46,515 bases of DNA from a virus: the IMG/VR virus record IMGVR_UViG_3300020190_000101, positions 1-46,515 of that record. One strand, 5' to 3'. Below, piece after piece: positions 30,022 to 37,856 of this stretch. Made by a program: the position numbers and the translations under genes. Each line of letters starts with the position of its first letter. Within the stretch, counting starts at the first letter, position 1. Under the pieces are notes generated by a model. The model was not told the origin of the DNA. It searched no databases and worked only from the letters and a program-made list of their open reading frames with translations.

Positions 30022-31518
30022 CTAAAGTATCCCTCTCTTTTTTAGTTCCTCTTCTATTTCCACTAATTTCTTCTCTGATTGAAGCATCAATTGCTTGAAC
30101 CGCTTGCGTTCCTCGTACATGATTTCCATGAGTTCAGGCAGGAACCCGTGACGGTCTTTGCGGAACGCCACACCGTTGGCAGCAATAGACAGTTTGCTCT
30201 GTTTGGCGTGGTTCAAGTATTCCGCAGGGTCAAGAAACGCGGTGACAGGCTCGCCACGATTCCTGCTCAAGATGGAGTCGGGTGTAATATTGTTCCGCTT
30301 CCACAGGGGGCTAGCGTCTTTGGTTTCAGGTGAAATATTGTACTGCATGATAAGATGTGGGTACAGTGAGTTCAAGTCAAAACTCACCACCCAATCGTGC
30401 ATTCCCACAAGGGGGTCTTTCACATACGCACCCGCGTACTGTTCCTTCTTTTCCGCTTCACGCTTCTGTGGAACCACCATGCCCTTGCTCATCAGGTGGT
30501 GATGAATAATGGCATCCCATGTGCGAACCTGTGAGAACACATCCTCAAAGTTTACTCGGGCAGAATACGCAAGAGCAACCGCAAGGTCAAGCAGTTTTAG
30601 TTTCTCTTCCAGTTTGGCAACCAGTTCCACATCCTTGTAGTTGTACTCCATGAACTTTTGGAAGTTCTGTGTGTAGAACTCTTGCAGGGTTTCGTACTCG
30701 CTATACGACAACTTTTCCTCGCCCAACTCCACCGAACACACATGGTTGAGTGAGTACGACTCTTGCTTCACATAGGTAAACTTTAGGTACAACTCCAAGT
30801 AGTCAAGGGTGGACACGCCACCAATAGTAAACACCCGTTGGTCGCGTCCCATTCGGTTCACGGTGGTTTCACGCAGCCGCCCCCACGGTGAAAGGGCGTT
30901 TGCCCACTCGTCCGCAATCCAATTCATGCGAGCCACCATGTACGGAATATCAAAGAATCGGATGTTCCATCCTGTCACAATGTCAGGGTCTTCGTGCTTC
31001 CAAATCTCCACGAATCGTCGGAGCAGCGACTCCTCATCGGCAAAGCACTCTGCTTCCACACCTTCCAGTGTGAAATCACCAAGCCCAAGCACATAGGTCT
31101 TGCTGCCCACCGTGAGGGTAATAGCAATGATGCGTTCGGTTGGGGAATCAGGCGACGGGAAGCCGCCGTCGCACGAAGTCTCAATATCCAAGTACGCCAC
31201 ACGCAGACGGGAGAAGTCGTACTCTACTTCGTGCGGAAACTCTTTATACAAGTACTGATATACGAAACTTGTGTTGCCGTACACTTCAAAGTTGCTGACA
31301 TCCTTGTACTGGTCAATAAACTGCCGTGCTTCGTGAACCCCTTCAAAAGTAATGGGTTCCACGGGATTGCCGTAGATGGTGGTGAGTCCTGTGTGTTCTT
31401 TAGATTTGATATACAGCGTTGGGCAGAACGGCACGGCTTCGTGTACACGACACCCGTTTCGCCATCCGCGATACAGCACATTCTTGCCACGAAGGTCAAC
31501 GCTTGTATAGAAGTCCAT
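30022..31518 (-). CDS. Family B DNA polymerase, N-terminal segment (exonuclease and palm motif A)
   Basis: 498 aa. The 3'-5' exonuclease motifs are RVAYLDIETS (ExoI), DIVTGWNIRFFDIPY (ExoII) and EYNYKDVELV (ExoIII). Polymerase motif A is VSFDLNSLYPHLIMQYNISP. The protein stops after ERKRFKQLMLQSEKKLVEIE...KKRGIL, in the helical fingers region, where T4-like polymerases continue without a break. The missing part resumes at 29267 after the homing endonuclease. N and C parts together would be about 859 aa, close to T4 gp43 (898). ATG 31518 overlaps the methyltransferase stop (TAATG). Confidence 0.92.
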   Translation of the reverse strand: MDFYTSVDLRGKNVLYRGWRNGCRVHEAVPFCPTLYIKSKEHTGLTTIYGNPVEPITFEGVHEARQFIDQYKDVSNFEVYGNTSFVYQYLYKEFPHEVEYDFSRLRVAYLDIETSCDGGFPSPDSPTERIIAITLTVGSKTYVLGLGDFTLEGVEAECFADEESLLRRFVEIWKHEDPDIVTGWNIRFFDIPYMVARMNWIADEWANALSPWGRLRETTVNRMGRDQRVFTIGGVSTLDYLELYLKFTYVKQESYSLNHVCSVELGEEKLSYSEYETLQEFYTQNFQKFMEYNYKDVELVAKLEEKLKLLDLAVALAYSARVNFEDVFSQVRTWDAIIHHHLMSKGMVVPQKREAEKKEQYAGAYVKDPLVGMHDWVVSFDLNSLYPHLIMQYNISPETKDASPLWKRNNITPDSILSRNRGEPVTAFLDPAEYLNHAKQSKLSIAANGVAFRKDRHGFLPELMEIMYEERKRFKQLMLQSEKKLVEIEEELKKRGIL

Positions 31519-32264
31519 TATGTTCCTGTTAGTTCTTTGATTCGTATTAGTGACTTGTCAAAATAGTCTTTATTCAATTCGCAACCAACGAAGTTTCTGT
31601 TGGTGTTGTGTGCGGCTATGGCAGTTGAACCACTTCCGCTGAAACAGTCTACCACAGTTTCTCCAGTTTTGGTATAGGCACTTATGAGTCTTTCCAATAA
31701 AAATATCGGCTTCTGTGTTGGATGCCAATTAACATATTCTTTGCTCATTGTGTGATTATTTTTTTCCCAAACATCTGTCGGTATCTTTCCAAGTGGATTA
31801 TTAGCGGCAGTCTTACGAACATTTGTTTTTACTTTATAGGGTATACGAACAGCATCAGCATCAAACAAAAAATCTTCACCTTTACTATACACCAACAAAT
31901 CTTCGTGTTTTCTCGCAAATGATTTCTTGCTTCTCCCACCCCAATCGTAGTGCCAAATAATCCAATTCTGATATGTTAGTTGGAGTTTATTGAGAACTTC
32001 AAGTTTGTACTTCAAGAATGTATCTGTCTTGGTTGTTCCCCAAACACAAAAACACCGATTTGGTTTTAGGACACGAAAACATTCTCTACTCCATTCGTGA
32101 CACCAATCAAGATATTCTAATTCACTACCCCACTGGTTGTCCCAATCATTCTTAACAATTTCAAAGTAAGGGGGGTCAACAAGAATCATATCCACAGAAT
32201 TGTCCTGTAGAGACGATAAAAACTGTAGGCAATCCTCGTTTTTTATCTTGTTGTTTGTTTCCAT
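31518..32264 (-). CDS. DNA methyltransferase, DPPY type
   Basis: ATG 32264 is chosen because it overlaps the upstream stop as TAATG with GGTGGA before it; a longer frame from 32288 would run into that gene. Motif IV DPPY (MILVDPPYFEIVK) comes first and motif I (DCFSGSGSTAIAA) near the C terminus, the beta-class order. DPPY suggests N6-adenine methylation. WHPTQKPIFLLERLI is the typical block before motif I. It lies directly upstream of the polymerase and near a nuclease-like gene. AT-rich. It probably protects phage DNA from host restriction. Confidence 0.88.
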   Translation of the reverse strand: METNNKIKNEDCLQFLSSLQDNSVDMILVDPPYFEIVKNDWDNQWGSELEYLDWCHEWSRECFRVLKPNRCFCVWGTTKTDTFLKYKLEVLNKLQLTYQNWIIWHYDWGGRSKKSFARKHEDLLVYSKGEDFLFDADAVRIPYKVKTNVRKTAANNPLGKIPTDVWEKNNHTMSKEYVNWHPTQKPIFLLERLISAYTKTGETVVDCFSGSGSTAIAAHNTNRNFVGCELNKDYFDKSLIRIKELTGT

Positions 32265-32530
32265 TATCGTTCCACCATTGCAATCCAATCCTGATGAACC
32301 AAGTCCTTGCCATCATACCCGCGACCAAGATTCTTTGTCAAGTCCCATATCACCTTGTCGCCTATTTTAATGTCTTCGGTCAGGTCGGGGCCAATATCCA
32401 CAACTTCACCCCATACCATTTTGCAAGTCACCTTTTCGGTGTAAATAATTCCTGCTTCGGTGGTTTTCTGCCCACCTAGTTTGGTTGCGACTAGTGCCCA
32501 TTTTCCGATTGGCTTGAGTTTCTTTTTCAT
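32264..32530 (-). CDS. GroES-like co-chaperonin
   Basis: 88 aa: KLKPIGKWALVATK, KTTEAGIIYTE, GEVVDIGPDL, IKIGDKVIWD and DWIAMVER follow the GroES order (N-terminal strand, mobile loop, GEVxxxG, KxGDxV, C-terminal strand). Phage co-chaperonins such as T4 gp31 replace GroES on host GroEL for capsid folding. The mobile loop here (GGQKTTEAGI) is compact. It overlaps the nuclease-like gene (ATG 32530 vs stop 32527) and the methyltransferase. A related shorter protein is at 33070. Confidence 0.75.
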   Translation of the reverse strand: MKKKLKPIGKWALVATKLGGQKTTEAGIIYTEKVTCKMVWGEVVDIGPDLTEDIKIGDKVIWDLTKNLGRGYDGKDLVHQDWIAMVER

Positions 32531-33024
32531 TTACTGTTTCCTTGTGCGTCCAACAACCACTCGTCTAACCCTTGGAGAGAAACACTCTCGCCGCATTTTG
32601 TATTCAAATATGTACTTTCAAATTCTTGGTGAGAAATAATAGAGACATTAGGATAGATACGCTTCATGTGCTGTCTGAATTCTTCACTTAAATAGTAGTC
32701 TTTCCAATACCATGCCGCATCCAATCCTGCTAACACAATTGTAGCACATCTGTAGCCGCCGTCCACTACCATCTGCTGCAATTTCATAATTTCAAAAGGA
32801 ATCTTTTCTTCAGCCGTGCCTTGAACTTCTTGATACTTTAAACTAAGCAGTTCATCGCCGTTCAGAAGAATGTCAACATAATGCTTTCCACCATTACGCT
32901 TCTTGCCAACATATACGCCCCGTTTATTTGTATTTTTTGCTACTGTGTGGGTGCTATAGTTTTCGAGAAGTCTTCGTACTTCTTCTTCGTAGTTGGTTCC
33001 TGTTTTGGTGTTTCGTTTACTCAT
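32527..33024 (-). CDS. Putative PD-(D/E)XK-type endonuclease
   Basis: 165 aa. An N-terminal helix with NYEEEVRRLLE (Glu 14), HYVDILLNGDEL (Asp 51) and SLKYQEVQGTAEEKIPFEIM (Lys 63, Gln 65) follow the order of restriction-type nucleases, although the usual acidic residue two before Lys 63 is Ser and Glu 58 may substitute. RCATIVLAGLDAAWYWKDYY follows. It lies between two GroES-like genes and close to two DNA methyltransferases, so it could be a phage restriction-like nuclease or act on host DNA. Assignment is tentative. Confidence 0.5.
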   Translation of the reverse strand: MSKRNTKTGTNYEEEVRRLLENYSTHTVAKNTNKRGVYVGKKRNGGKHYVDILLNGDELLSLKYQEVQGTAEEKIPFEIMKLQQMVVDGGYRCATIVLAGLDAAWYWKDYYLSEEFRQHMKRIYPNVSIISHQEFESTYLNTKCGESVSLQGLDEWLLDAQGNSK

Positions 33025-33069
33025 TCCGTAAACAAATTTTCAAGAGTGTTAGGCAGATATCCTTGTCTA

Positions 33070-33288
33070 TTATTTGTTGTTGGGCAAAGATACAACAGCA
33101 GTTATACTGCCATCGTCCTCCTGTTCAAGTCGCACTACGGGAAGGTACACCACGCCACCCATCAATGGGTCGGTGTACGCTTTAACATTGATTTTAACAT
33201 CAATGCCTGCTTCGGTGGTTTTCTTCTTGCCACCACCAACATTTTGCATTTCAATCCATTCTCCGATAGGTCTTAAATTTTCGCTCAC
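33070..33288 (-). CDS. Short GroES-like paralogue, 72 aa
   Basis: The N-terminal part LRPIGEWIEMQNVGGGKKKTTEAGIDVK aligns with the start of the co-chaperonin at 32264 (LKPIGKWALVATKLGGQKTTEAGI), but the rest (PLMGGVVYLPVVRLEQEDDG) lacks the GEVxxxG and KxGDxV blocks. It is either a shortened, diverged duplicate or a different small beta protein with a shared N terminus. It overlaps the methyltransferase stop by four bases. Function is uncertain. Confidence 0.5.
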   Translation of the reverse strand: MSENLRPIGEWIEMQNVGGGKKKTTEAGIDVKINVKAYTDPLMGGVVYLPVVRLEQEDDGSITAVVSLPNNK

Positions 33289-34595
33289 CTTAACATCCTT
33301 TCTAAAGTATTAGGTACTTCTTCAGTAATTCGTGCTTCTGCAATCCGCACATATTCAGGATTTAGTTCGGTTCCAATGTACTTGCGTCCGTTGTTGAGTG
33401 CCACTACAGCAGTTGTGCCGCTGCCTGTAAACGGGTCAAACACCGTGCATGGAACAACCTCTGCATCTGAACAGTTACAAGTCTTTTCCCAACCATTCTC
33501 TACGGCTCCTTCCCCCCAAGTAAGAAGAGTGTATCCCTTCTTCTTAAACTGTGTTCTTCTTCCGTTACTGATGGGGATATCGTTCCATTGCTCGGTGTGC
33601 TTGTCTCCTTCAACAGAGATGCGATAGTCACCACCGTTAGCCTCAAGCCAAAGAACCGTCGCACTATCTTCGGGAGTTAGTGTAACACCTTTACGCTCAA
33701 TAGGCTCAACAGGCTCCAAGTTCTTTGTTGGTTTGGAAGTTTGCCTTTTCCAAGGAGTTCCACATTTTGAACAACATCCGTGTTCGCTGCTTCCTGCCAA
33801 GATGCAAGGCAGAATCAAGTCCTTGGGATAGGTAGCAAAGTGAGCACCCTTGTATGCCTTGGTAGTCACAGTCCATACCGAACGCTTGTTACGCTTGCCG
33901 TCAGAAGCCCACACACGGTCAGGTTCCAGTGCAGGGTCACGAGCACCCTTGTCCTCGGGCTGTGTGCGGTTTTTATTTCCAGGAGCATGAGGCTTGCCTA
34001 CTGCTGCTTCTTTTATTGCTTGGTGGTCGTAATAATACTTTGGTTGTTTGGTCAACATGAAAATGTACTCGTGAGACTTGGTGCAACGGTCAGTCACACT
34101 TTCAGGCATGGGGTTGGGCTTGTTCCAAATGATGTCTTGTCGTAGATACCACCCATCGGCTTGCAGAGCAAGTGCCACACGCCACGGAATACCAATCAGG
34201 TCTTTGTGCTTGAGTCCGCTCTTCTTGGCTCCTGCCTTGCCCTTTTGTGACACGCCCTTGTAGCCGTCTGCGTACTTAATCTTGCCGTATGCGGGAGTAG
34301 CACCGCCCATCTTACGCAACTGCTCCATGCCGCCGCTTGTGGTGGCATACGAATCGCCAAGGTTCAACCACAGGGTTCCGTCGTCACGCAGGATGCGACG
34401 AGCCTCACGAAATACCTCCACCATTTTCTGCACATACTGCTCGGGAGTTTCTTCACACCCAATCTCTTCGCTGCCGCCGTCGTAGTCCCTAAGCCCGTAA
34501 TACGGAGGAGATGTAATAATAGTGTGGACGCACCCATCAGGCAGCGTCTTCATGCCGGTGATGCAGTCGCCTAGTATAATTTGGTGAGTACTCAT
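33285..34595 (-). CDS. DNA methyltransferase, SPPY type (N4-cytosine-like)
   Basis: 436 aa from ATG 34595, which overlaps the SpeD stop (TGATG). TSPPYYGLRDYDG (motif IV) precedes DPFTGSGTTAVVAL (motif I), the beta-class order; SPPY is typical of N4-cytosine enzymes, though some modify adenine. GIPWRVALALQADGWYLRQD is the conserved post-motif IV block. A central insert carries Cys pairs (CCSKCG, then CNC) that may bind zinc, plus target-recognition sequence. This is the second DNA methyltransferase in 3 kb, suggesting layered DNA protection. Confidence 0.88.
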   Translation of the reverse strand: MSTHQIILGDCITGMKTLPDGCVHTIITSPPYYGLRDYDGGSEEIGCEETPEQYVQKMVEVFREARRILRDDGTLWLNLGDSYATTSGGMEQLRKMGGATPAYGKIKYADGYKGVSQKGKAGAKKSGLKHKDLIGIPWRVALALQADGWYLRQDIIWNKPNPMPESVTDRCTKSHEYIFMLTKQPKYYYDHQAIKEAAVGKPHAPGNKNRTQPEDKGARDPALEPDRVWASDGKRNKRSVWTVTTKAYKGAHFATYPKDLILPCILAGSSEHGCCSKCGTPWKRQTSKPTKNLEPVEPIERKGVTLTPEDSATVLWLEANGGDYRISVEGDKHTEQWNDIPISNGRRTQFKKKGYTLLTWGEGAVENGWEKTCNCSDAEVVPCTVFDPFTGSGTTAVVALNNGRKYIGTELNPEYVRIAEARITEEVPNTLERMLR

Positions 34596-34981
34596 CAATA
34601 TTTTGTTCCACGCACAAAGAACTGCTCTTCGTATTCTTCAAACCCAAAGCACTCCCTAGCATACTGTAGAATGATGTCTTTGTCAAACTTGTTGCACGAG
34701 TACACATCAAGTGTAATAAATCGTTTGGGTTCCATTGAGTGAATCTGAATTCCACTTTCAATCAGCGGAACCCAACCACTAACGCCTGCCTTGTCGGGAT
34801 ACAGTTCCCTTCCGTTCTGTGTTGGCCCGTGCATCACCACAGGTTGGCTCATTCGGGTCATGCCAATCTTGTCTACAACCCGTTCAAGAAAACGGTAGTG
34901 TAGTTCCAAGTCATCGGCTGCTCCAACGCGACAACTGTACATGTCCAAGTAATACGAATATCCAAACGGTTTACTTTCCAT
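34595..34981 (-). CDS. speD: S-adenosylmethionine decarboxylase-like protein
   Basis: 128 aa. GVSGWVPLIESGIQIHSMEP contains the family's pyruvoyl site: the ES pair in (E)S-x-I-x-(I/V)H is where the proenzyme self-cleaves to make the pyruvoyl cofactor. ITLDVYSCNKFD is the conserved DxFSC block. The reaction makes decarboxylated SAM for spermidine synthesis. His after ES, present in bacterial SpeD (ESH), is Gly here. Cyanophages carry related genes, so this is an auxiliary metabolic gene that could supply polyamines for DNA packaging. It is next to two SAM-using methyltransferases. Confidence 0.75.
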   Translation of the reverse strand: MESKPFGYSYYLDMYSCRVGAADDLELHYRFLERVVDKIGMTRMSQPVVMHGPTQNGRELYPDKAGVSGWVPLIESGIQIHSMEPKRFITLDVYSCNKFDKDIILQYARECFGFEEYEEQFFVRGTKY

Positions 34982-34983
34982 AA

Positions 34984-35898
34984 TTATTTTCCTCGTTCTT
35001 TAGGATACTGCTTGGGTGGATTACGCCCCTCAAACTCCCGCCGCAACTTCTTGGTTTCGGCTTTGGTAGCACCCAACACAAAAGCGTACTTGTGCTTGCT
35101 GGGCATCTGAATCTTTTGGGATTGGCTCTGCTTGGTCTTGCTGTGGGCACGAAGTTGTGCTTCCACCCCCGCAGGCACATTCTCCCACAACATGCGTTGG
35201 TCGTTGTTCCAATCCCGTTCCCACTTGATGCCCAACTCTTTGGCGTATTTCTTGTACGCACTACGCACACGGAAAAAGCGGTCGCTTACAACCTTGCCTG
35301 TGTACGGATTGATGTACCGTGTGGTGGTTCCTGACTCCTGCCCCAAGTAGTACCAGTTACACGCTTGGTAAATGGTTCCCAACTCTTTGGCAGTAGGGTC
35401 AGAGTACGCGGTGAACAGGCGATATGGTGTATTCTTCACCATCCACCCACAGCACCACATAAGGAATGAACTTGCAAGATTCTTGGGACTCCACGACACA
35501 CACGCACCACGGCTAACCAACCGCTCTAGTGTTTTGGTGTCTTCACCCAACAGTTTGGAAAATGCGTTGGGCATGTTCATCAGGATGACTCCTGCCATGA
35601 TGTCTTTGCCAATCAGCCCTTGATTGGGGTCGTGGTAGTACGCACCAAACCAGTGTGTGGTGTACTGTGACAGGTTGCCCAACCACTCGTGTCGCTTAAT
35701 GAACGCTACGGCTTGGGCACGGTCTTGGGGAGTTGTTAGCGGTCGGAATACAAAATCAGAAACCCGAAGGGCTTGTGCAGCGGCTTCGGTTAGTCCTGCG
35801 GCTTTCAGGTCGTCTTCGCGGTTGCGTAGACGAATATCGTATTGCCAGCAGTGGTCTTTGTTGTATTCCCGCAGACACGGGTTTTCGGTTTCACTCAC
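34984..35898 (-). CDS. Second Mom-like GNAT-fold protein
   Basis: 304 aa from GTG 35898 (GTGA overlap with the previous stop, GGAG five bases upstream). IKRHEWLGNL, LVSRGACVSWSPKNLASSFL and FTAYSDPTAKELGTIYQACN carry the Mom-type AYSD...GxxYQAxN block, as in the gene at 27334 (ADG...GYVYQSANF). The C-terminal third (KHKYAFVLGATKAETKKLRR) is basic and may bind DNA. It lies beside SpeD and the methyltransferases. I infer a role in adenine hypermodification or a related acyl transfer; the substrate is unknown. Confidence 0.6.
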   Translation of the reverse strand: MSETENPCLREYNKDHCWQYDIRLRNREDDLKAAGLTEAAAQALRVSDFVFRPLTTPQDRAQAVAFIKRHEWLGNLSQYTTHWFGAYYHDPNQGLIGKDIMAGVILMNMPNAFSKLLGEDTKTLERLVSRGACVSWSPKNLASSFLMWCCGWMVKNTPYRLFTAYSDPTAKELGTIYQACNWYYLGQESGTTTRYINPYTGKVVSDRFFRVRSAYKKYAKELGIKWERDWNNDQRMLWENVPAGVEAQLRAHSKTKQSQSQKIQMPSKHKYAFVLGATKAETKKLRREFEGRNPPKQYPKERGK

Positions 35899-36515
35899 AC
35901 TAACTCCATTACTTTTGTTTTGAACCCCTCCAAGCGGTTCAAGAAAGCAGTCTTTACCCTTTGGTCTGTAAGACCACTAGCAATACTGTTTCCCTTGTTA
36001 GTTTTCTCTTGTAGATAGGTAGTCTGTGCTTCCTTTTTGGTTGCAAAATAACCAATCCACTTATCATTTTTCTTTCCGCAACCACACTTTGCTCGCCAAG
36101 GCTTCTTTCTATTGGGAAAATATTTGACTCCAATATCTTCTGTAATTTTTTGAGGAAAGAAGTTGTTCACTACTTTAGGAACAATCAAGCAAGTTTCGGG
36201 GCTGTATACCCGATTTCCTTCCACTAGCAAATCCTTGTCTAATTCAACACCGTCTTCGTTCCAATACAGTTGAACAGTAGCCCAAGCAGAAAATTTTGTG
36301 AAAGAAAACCACTCCTCTGTAACTGAACAATCCACATAAGCCTGATTCCGTCCATCGTTCTTTGGGCCATAACACCGGTCAAGCATGGCTTTCCAAGTGC
36401 TGTAGACAGGACACAGAACTTGTTTTCCGTTATTTCTGCCTGTTACAACATAGTTGGCATCGTTGACACCAACCCCGTAAACAAGTTTGGGAGACTTGAG
36501 TTTGTTGAATGCCAT
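35895..36515 (-). CDS. HNH-type homing-endonuclease-like protein
   Basis: 206 aa. YSTWKAMLDRCYGPKNDGRN, VTEEWFSFTKFSAWA, LDKDLLVEGNRVYSPETCLI and PKVVNNFF follow the order of phage HNH/AP2-like selfish endonucleases, where the KD...GN...Y...C...N block forms the metal finger. A C-terminal AP2-like part (GVKYFPNRKKPWRAKC, YFATKKEAQTTY) would bind DNA. It could be an active mobile element or a domesticated protein. It overlaps both neighbours by a few bases, which is unusual for a recent insertion. Confidence 0.65.
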   Translation of the reverse strand: MAFNKLKSPKLVYGVGVNDANYVVTGRNNGKQVLCPVYSTWKAMLDRCYGPKNDGRNQAYVDCSVTEEWFSFTKFSAWATVQLYWNEDGVELDKDLLVEGNRVYSPETCLIVPKVVNNFFPQKITEDIGVKYFPNRKKPWRAKCGCGKKNDKWIGYFATKKEAQTTYLQEKTNKGNSIASGLTDQRVKTAFLNRLEGFKTKVMELV

Positions 36516-36898
36516 TACTTGAGTGCCTTCACAATCTTGTTCCAGTACTTGGCAGTCTTGGGGTTGGTGTTTCCCCGCGGTCCGCCGTTATGAATACGAG
36601 CCAACTGCTCCACACTTGCACCTTTGGGAGCGTACCGACACCAATACGCCCACACAATCCGCTCCGAGTACGCCTTGTCCATACAGTCGCGGTACGAGCC
36701 ACCAATAGACGGGTCGTACTCCACAGCGTCACGCCAATACGAGTACCAAATCTGATACGGGCCAATCGCCTTGCCACCGTCACCAATCAGGTTCTTGCCA
36801 CGCCCCGATTCCACGGTGTACATGGCATCCAGTAGACGGGCAGTAGGCACAGAGGGCGGAACCGCAAGAGCAGCAGTCGCAATCAAAGTAGAAATCAC
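36515..36898 (-). CDS. Lysozyme-like cell wall hydrolase with signal sequence
   Basis: 127 aa. The N terminus (MISTLIATAALAVPPSVP) is a short hydrophobic export or signal-anchor segment. Then AMYTVESGRGKNLIGDGGKA, GPYQIWYSYWRDAV and LARIHNGGP match the lysozyme/transglycosylase fold of the destabilase-like type, with Glu in VESG as the probable acid. It would cleave peptidoglycan during lysis or entry. The holin candidate is 23 kb away on the other strand, so lysis genes would be dispersed. It overlaps UvdE by four bases. Confidence 0.7.
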   Translation of the reverse strand: MISTLIATAALAVPPSVPTARLLDAMYTVESGRGKNLIGDGGKAIGPYQIWYSYWRDAVEYDPSIGGSYRDCMDKAYSERIVWAYWCRYAPKGASVEQLARIHNGGPRGNTNPKTAKYWNKIVKALK

Positions 36899-37818
36899 AG
36901 GAGAATCCTTTCACGGCATTCAAGTAGTGCCAAGTCTTTGGCTTTGGCTTCCAGCATGACATCGTATTCACGCACGGTGTCCAACACAGGTATTTCTCCC
37001 TTTATGTAGTCCGAGTGGGCTTGAGGACGAGCACCATCACGAGATTCCGAGTAGTGTACTTTAGGAATTTCACAGAAGCCGTCCCAAGTGCTGAATGCCA
37101 TCTTGGCAGCGTCTTCAAGGGTTTCACGCTGACAGAAGCGGTGGTGGTGCACATCCAACACCAACTTCAAGCGGTCACAACGCGACCACAGGATTTCGTA
37201 CAGGTCGCTCATGCTCCACATGGACGGCTTGTCGTCGTTCTCCACCGTGAGGCGAGCCTGTACACGGGGCGAACACTCGCGGAACCTGTCCACGAATCGT
37301 TTGGCAGCGTCAGTCTTGTCGCCGTAAGTGCCGCCCACATGAATATTGATGGCAAACTCGTCACCGTAACCCAACAGGTCTGCAAGCAGCGAGTGCATCT
37401 CCAAACACAGAATACTTTTATCTGCAATGTCGTGGTCAGGCGATGCCAAACAGGTGTACGGGCCAGGATGACACGATAGCCGCATCCCCTCGCTCTTGGC
37501 GTACTGCCCTGCGGCAGCAAGGTTGGCTGTGACTGCTTCGTGGTGGTGCAGAGACAAATCGTGCAGACCGTACTTCAGGGTGGGATGATCCATGAACGGA
37601 AACACGCCGCTCCCAATACGGAAGAACCGAATTCCATTTGCGGCATTCCATTGCAGAATAGGCAAAAGGTCTTCGGTATTGCGAACAGCAAGTTCTCCCA
37701 CCCGCTCCATAGTAAACCTGTCCATACGCAGAGTACGGTCGGTGAAAACCCTGTCCTTTGGCTTGCGTCCGTGTGCAAGCGACAAGTTTTGGCAGGCGTA
37801 GCCAAGGTGGCGAATCAT
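36895..37818 (-). CDS. uvdE: UV damage endonuclease (UvdE/UvsE)
   Basis: 307 aa from ATG 37818 (MIRHLGYACQNLSL), the family's typical N terminus; a GTG at 37836 lies inside the promoter. IRFFRIGSGVFPF, MRLSCHPGPYTCL, INIHVGGTYGDK, ARLTVENDD and LVLDVHHHRFC supply the His/Glu/Asp metal ligands of the TIM-barrel nuclease, and KVHYSESRDG closes the set. It nicks DNA 5' of UV photoproducts, so the phage probably lives in sunlit water. The promoter TTGACA-16-TATAGT ends six bases before the ATG. Confidence 0.9.
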   Translation of the reverse strand: MIRHLGYACQNLSLAHGRKPKDRVFTDRTLRMDRFTMERVGELAVRNTEDLLPILQWNAANGIRFFRIGSGVFPFMDHPTLKYGLHDLSLHHHEAVTANLAAAGQYAKSEGMRLSCHPGPYTCLASPDHDIADKSILCLEMHSLLADLLGYGDEFAINIHVGGTYGDKTDAAKRFVDRFRECSPRVQARLTVENDDKPSMWSMSDLYEILWSRCDRLKLVLDVHHHRFCQRETLEDAAKMAFSTWDGFCEIPKVHYSESRDGARPQAHSDYIKGEIPVLDTVREYDVMLEAKAKDLALLECRERILL

Positions 37819-37824
37819 GCCTCT

Positions 37825-37852
37825 ACTATACCACAACCTGTGCGGATGTCAA
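37825..37852 (-). promoter_or_regulatory. Sigma-70 promoter for uvdE, probably leaderless
   Basis: Minus-strand TTGACA (37852-37847), a 16-base spacer, then TATAGT (37830-37825). The ATG at 37818 starts seven bases after the -10 box, about where transcription would begin, and there is no room for a ribosome site. It would be read by the host polymerase, so uvdE is probably early and translated from a leaderless message. Confidence 0.7.
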
Positions 37853-37856
37853 CCAG

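Noticed and set aside
36515-36898. Lysozyme-like gene as part of a holin-endolysin-spanin operon
   Set aside because: It is 23 kb from the holin candidate and on the other strand.
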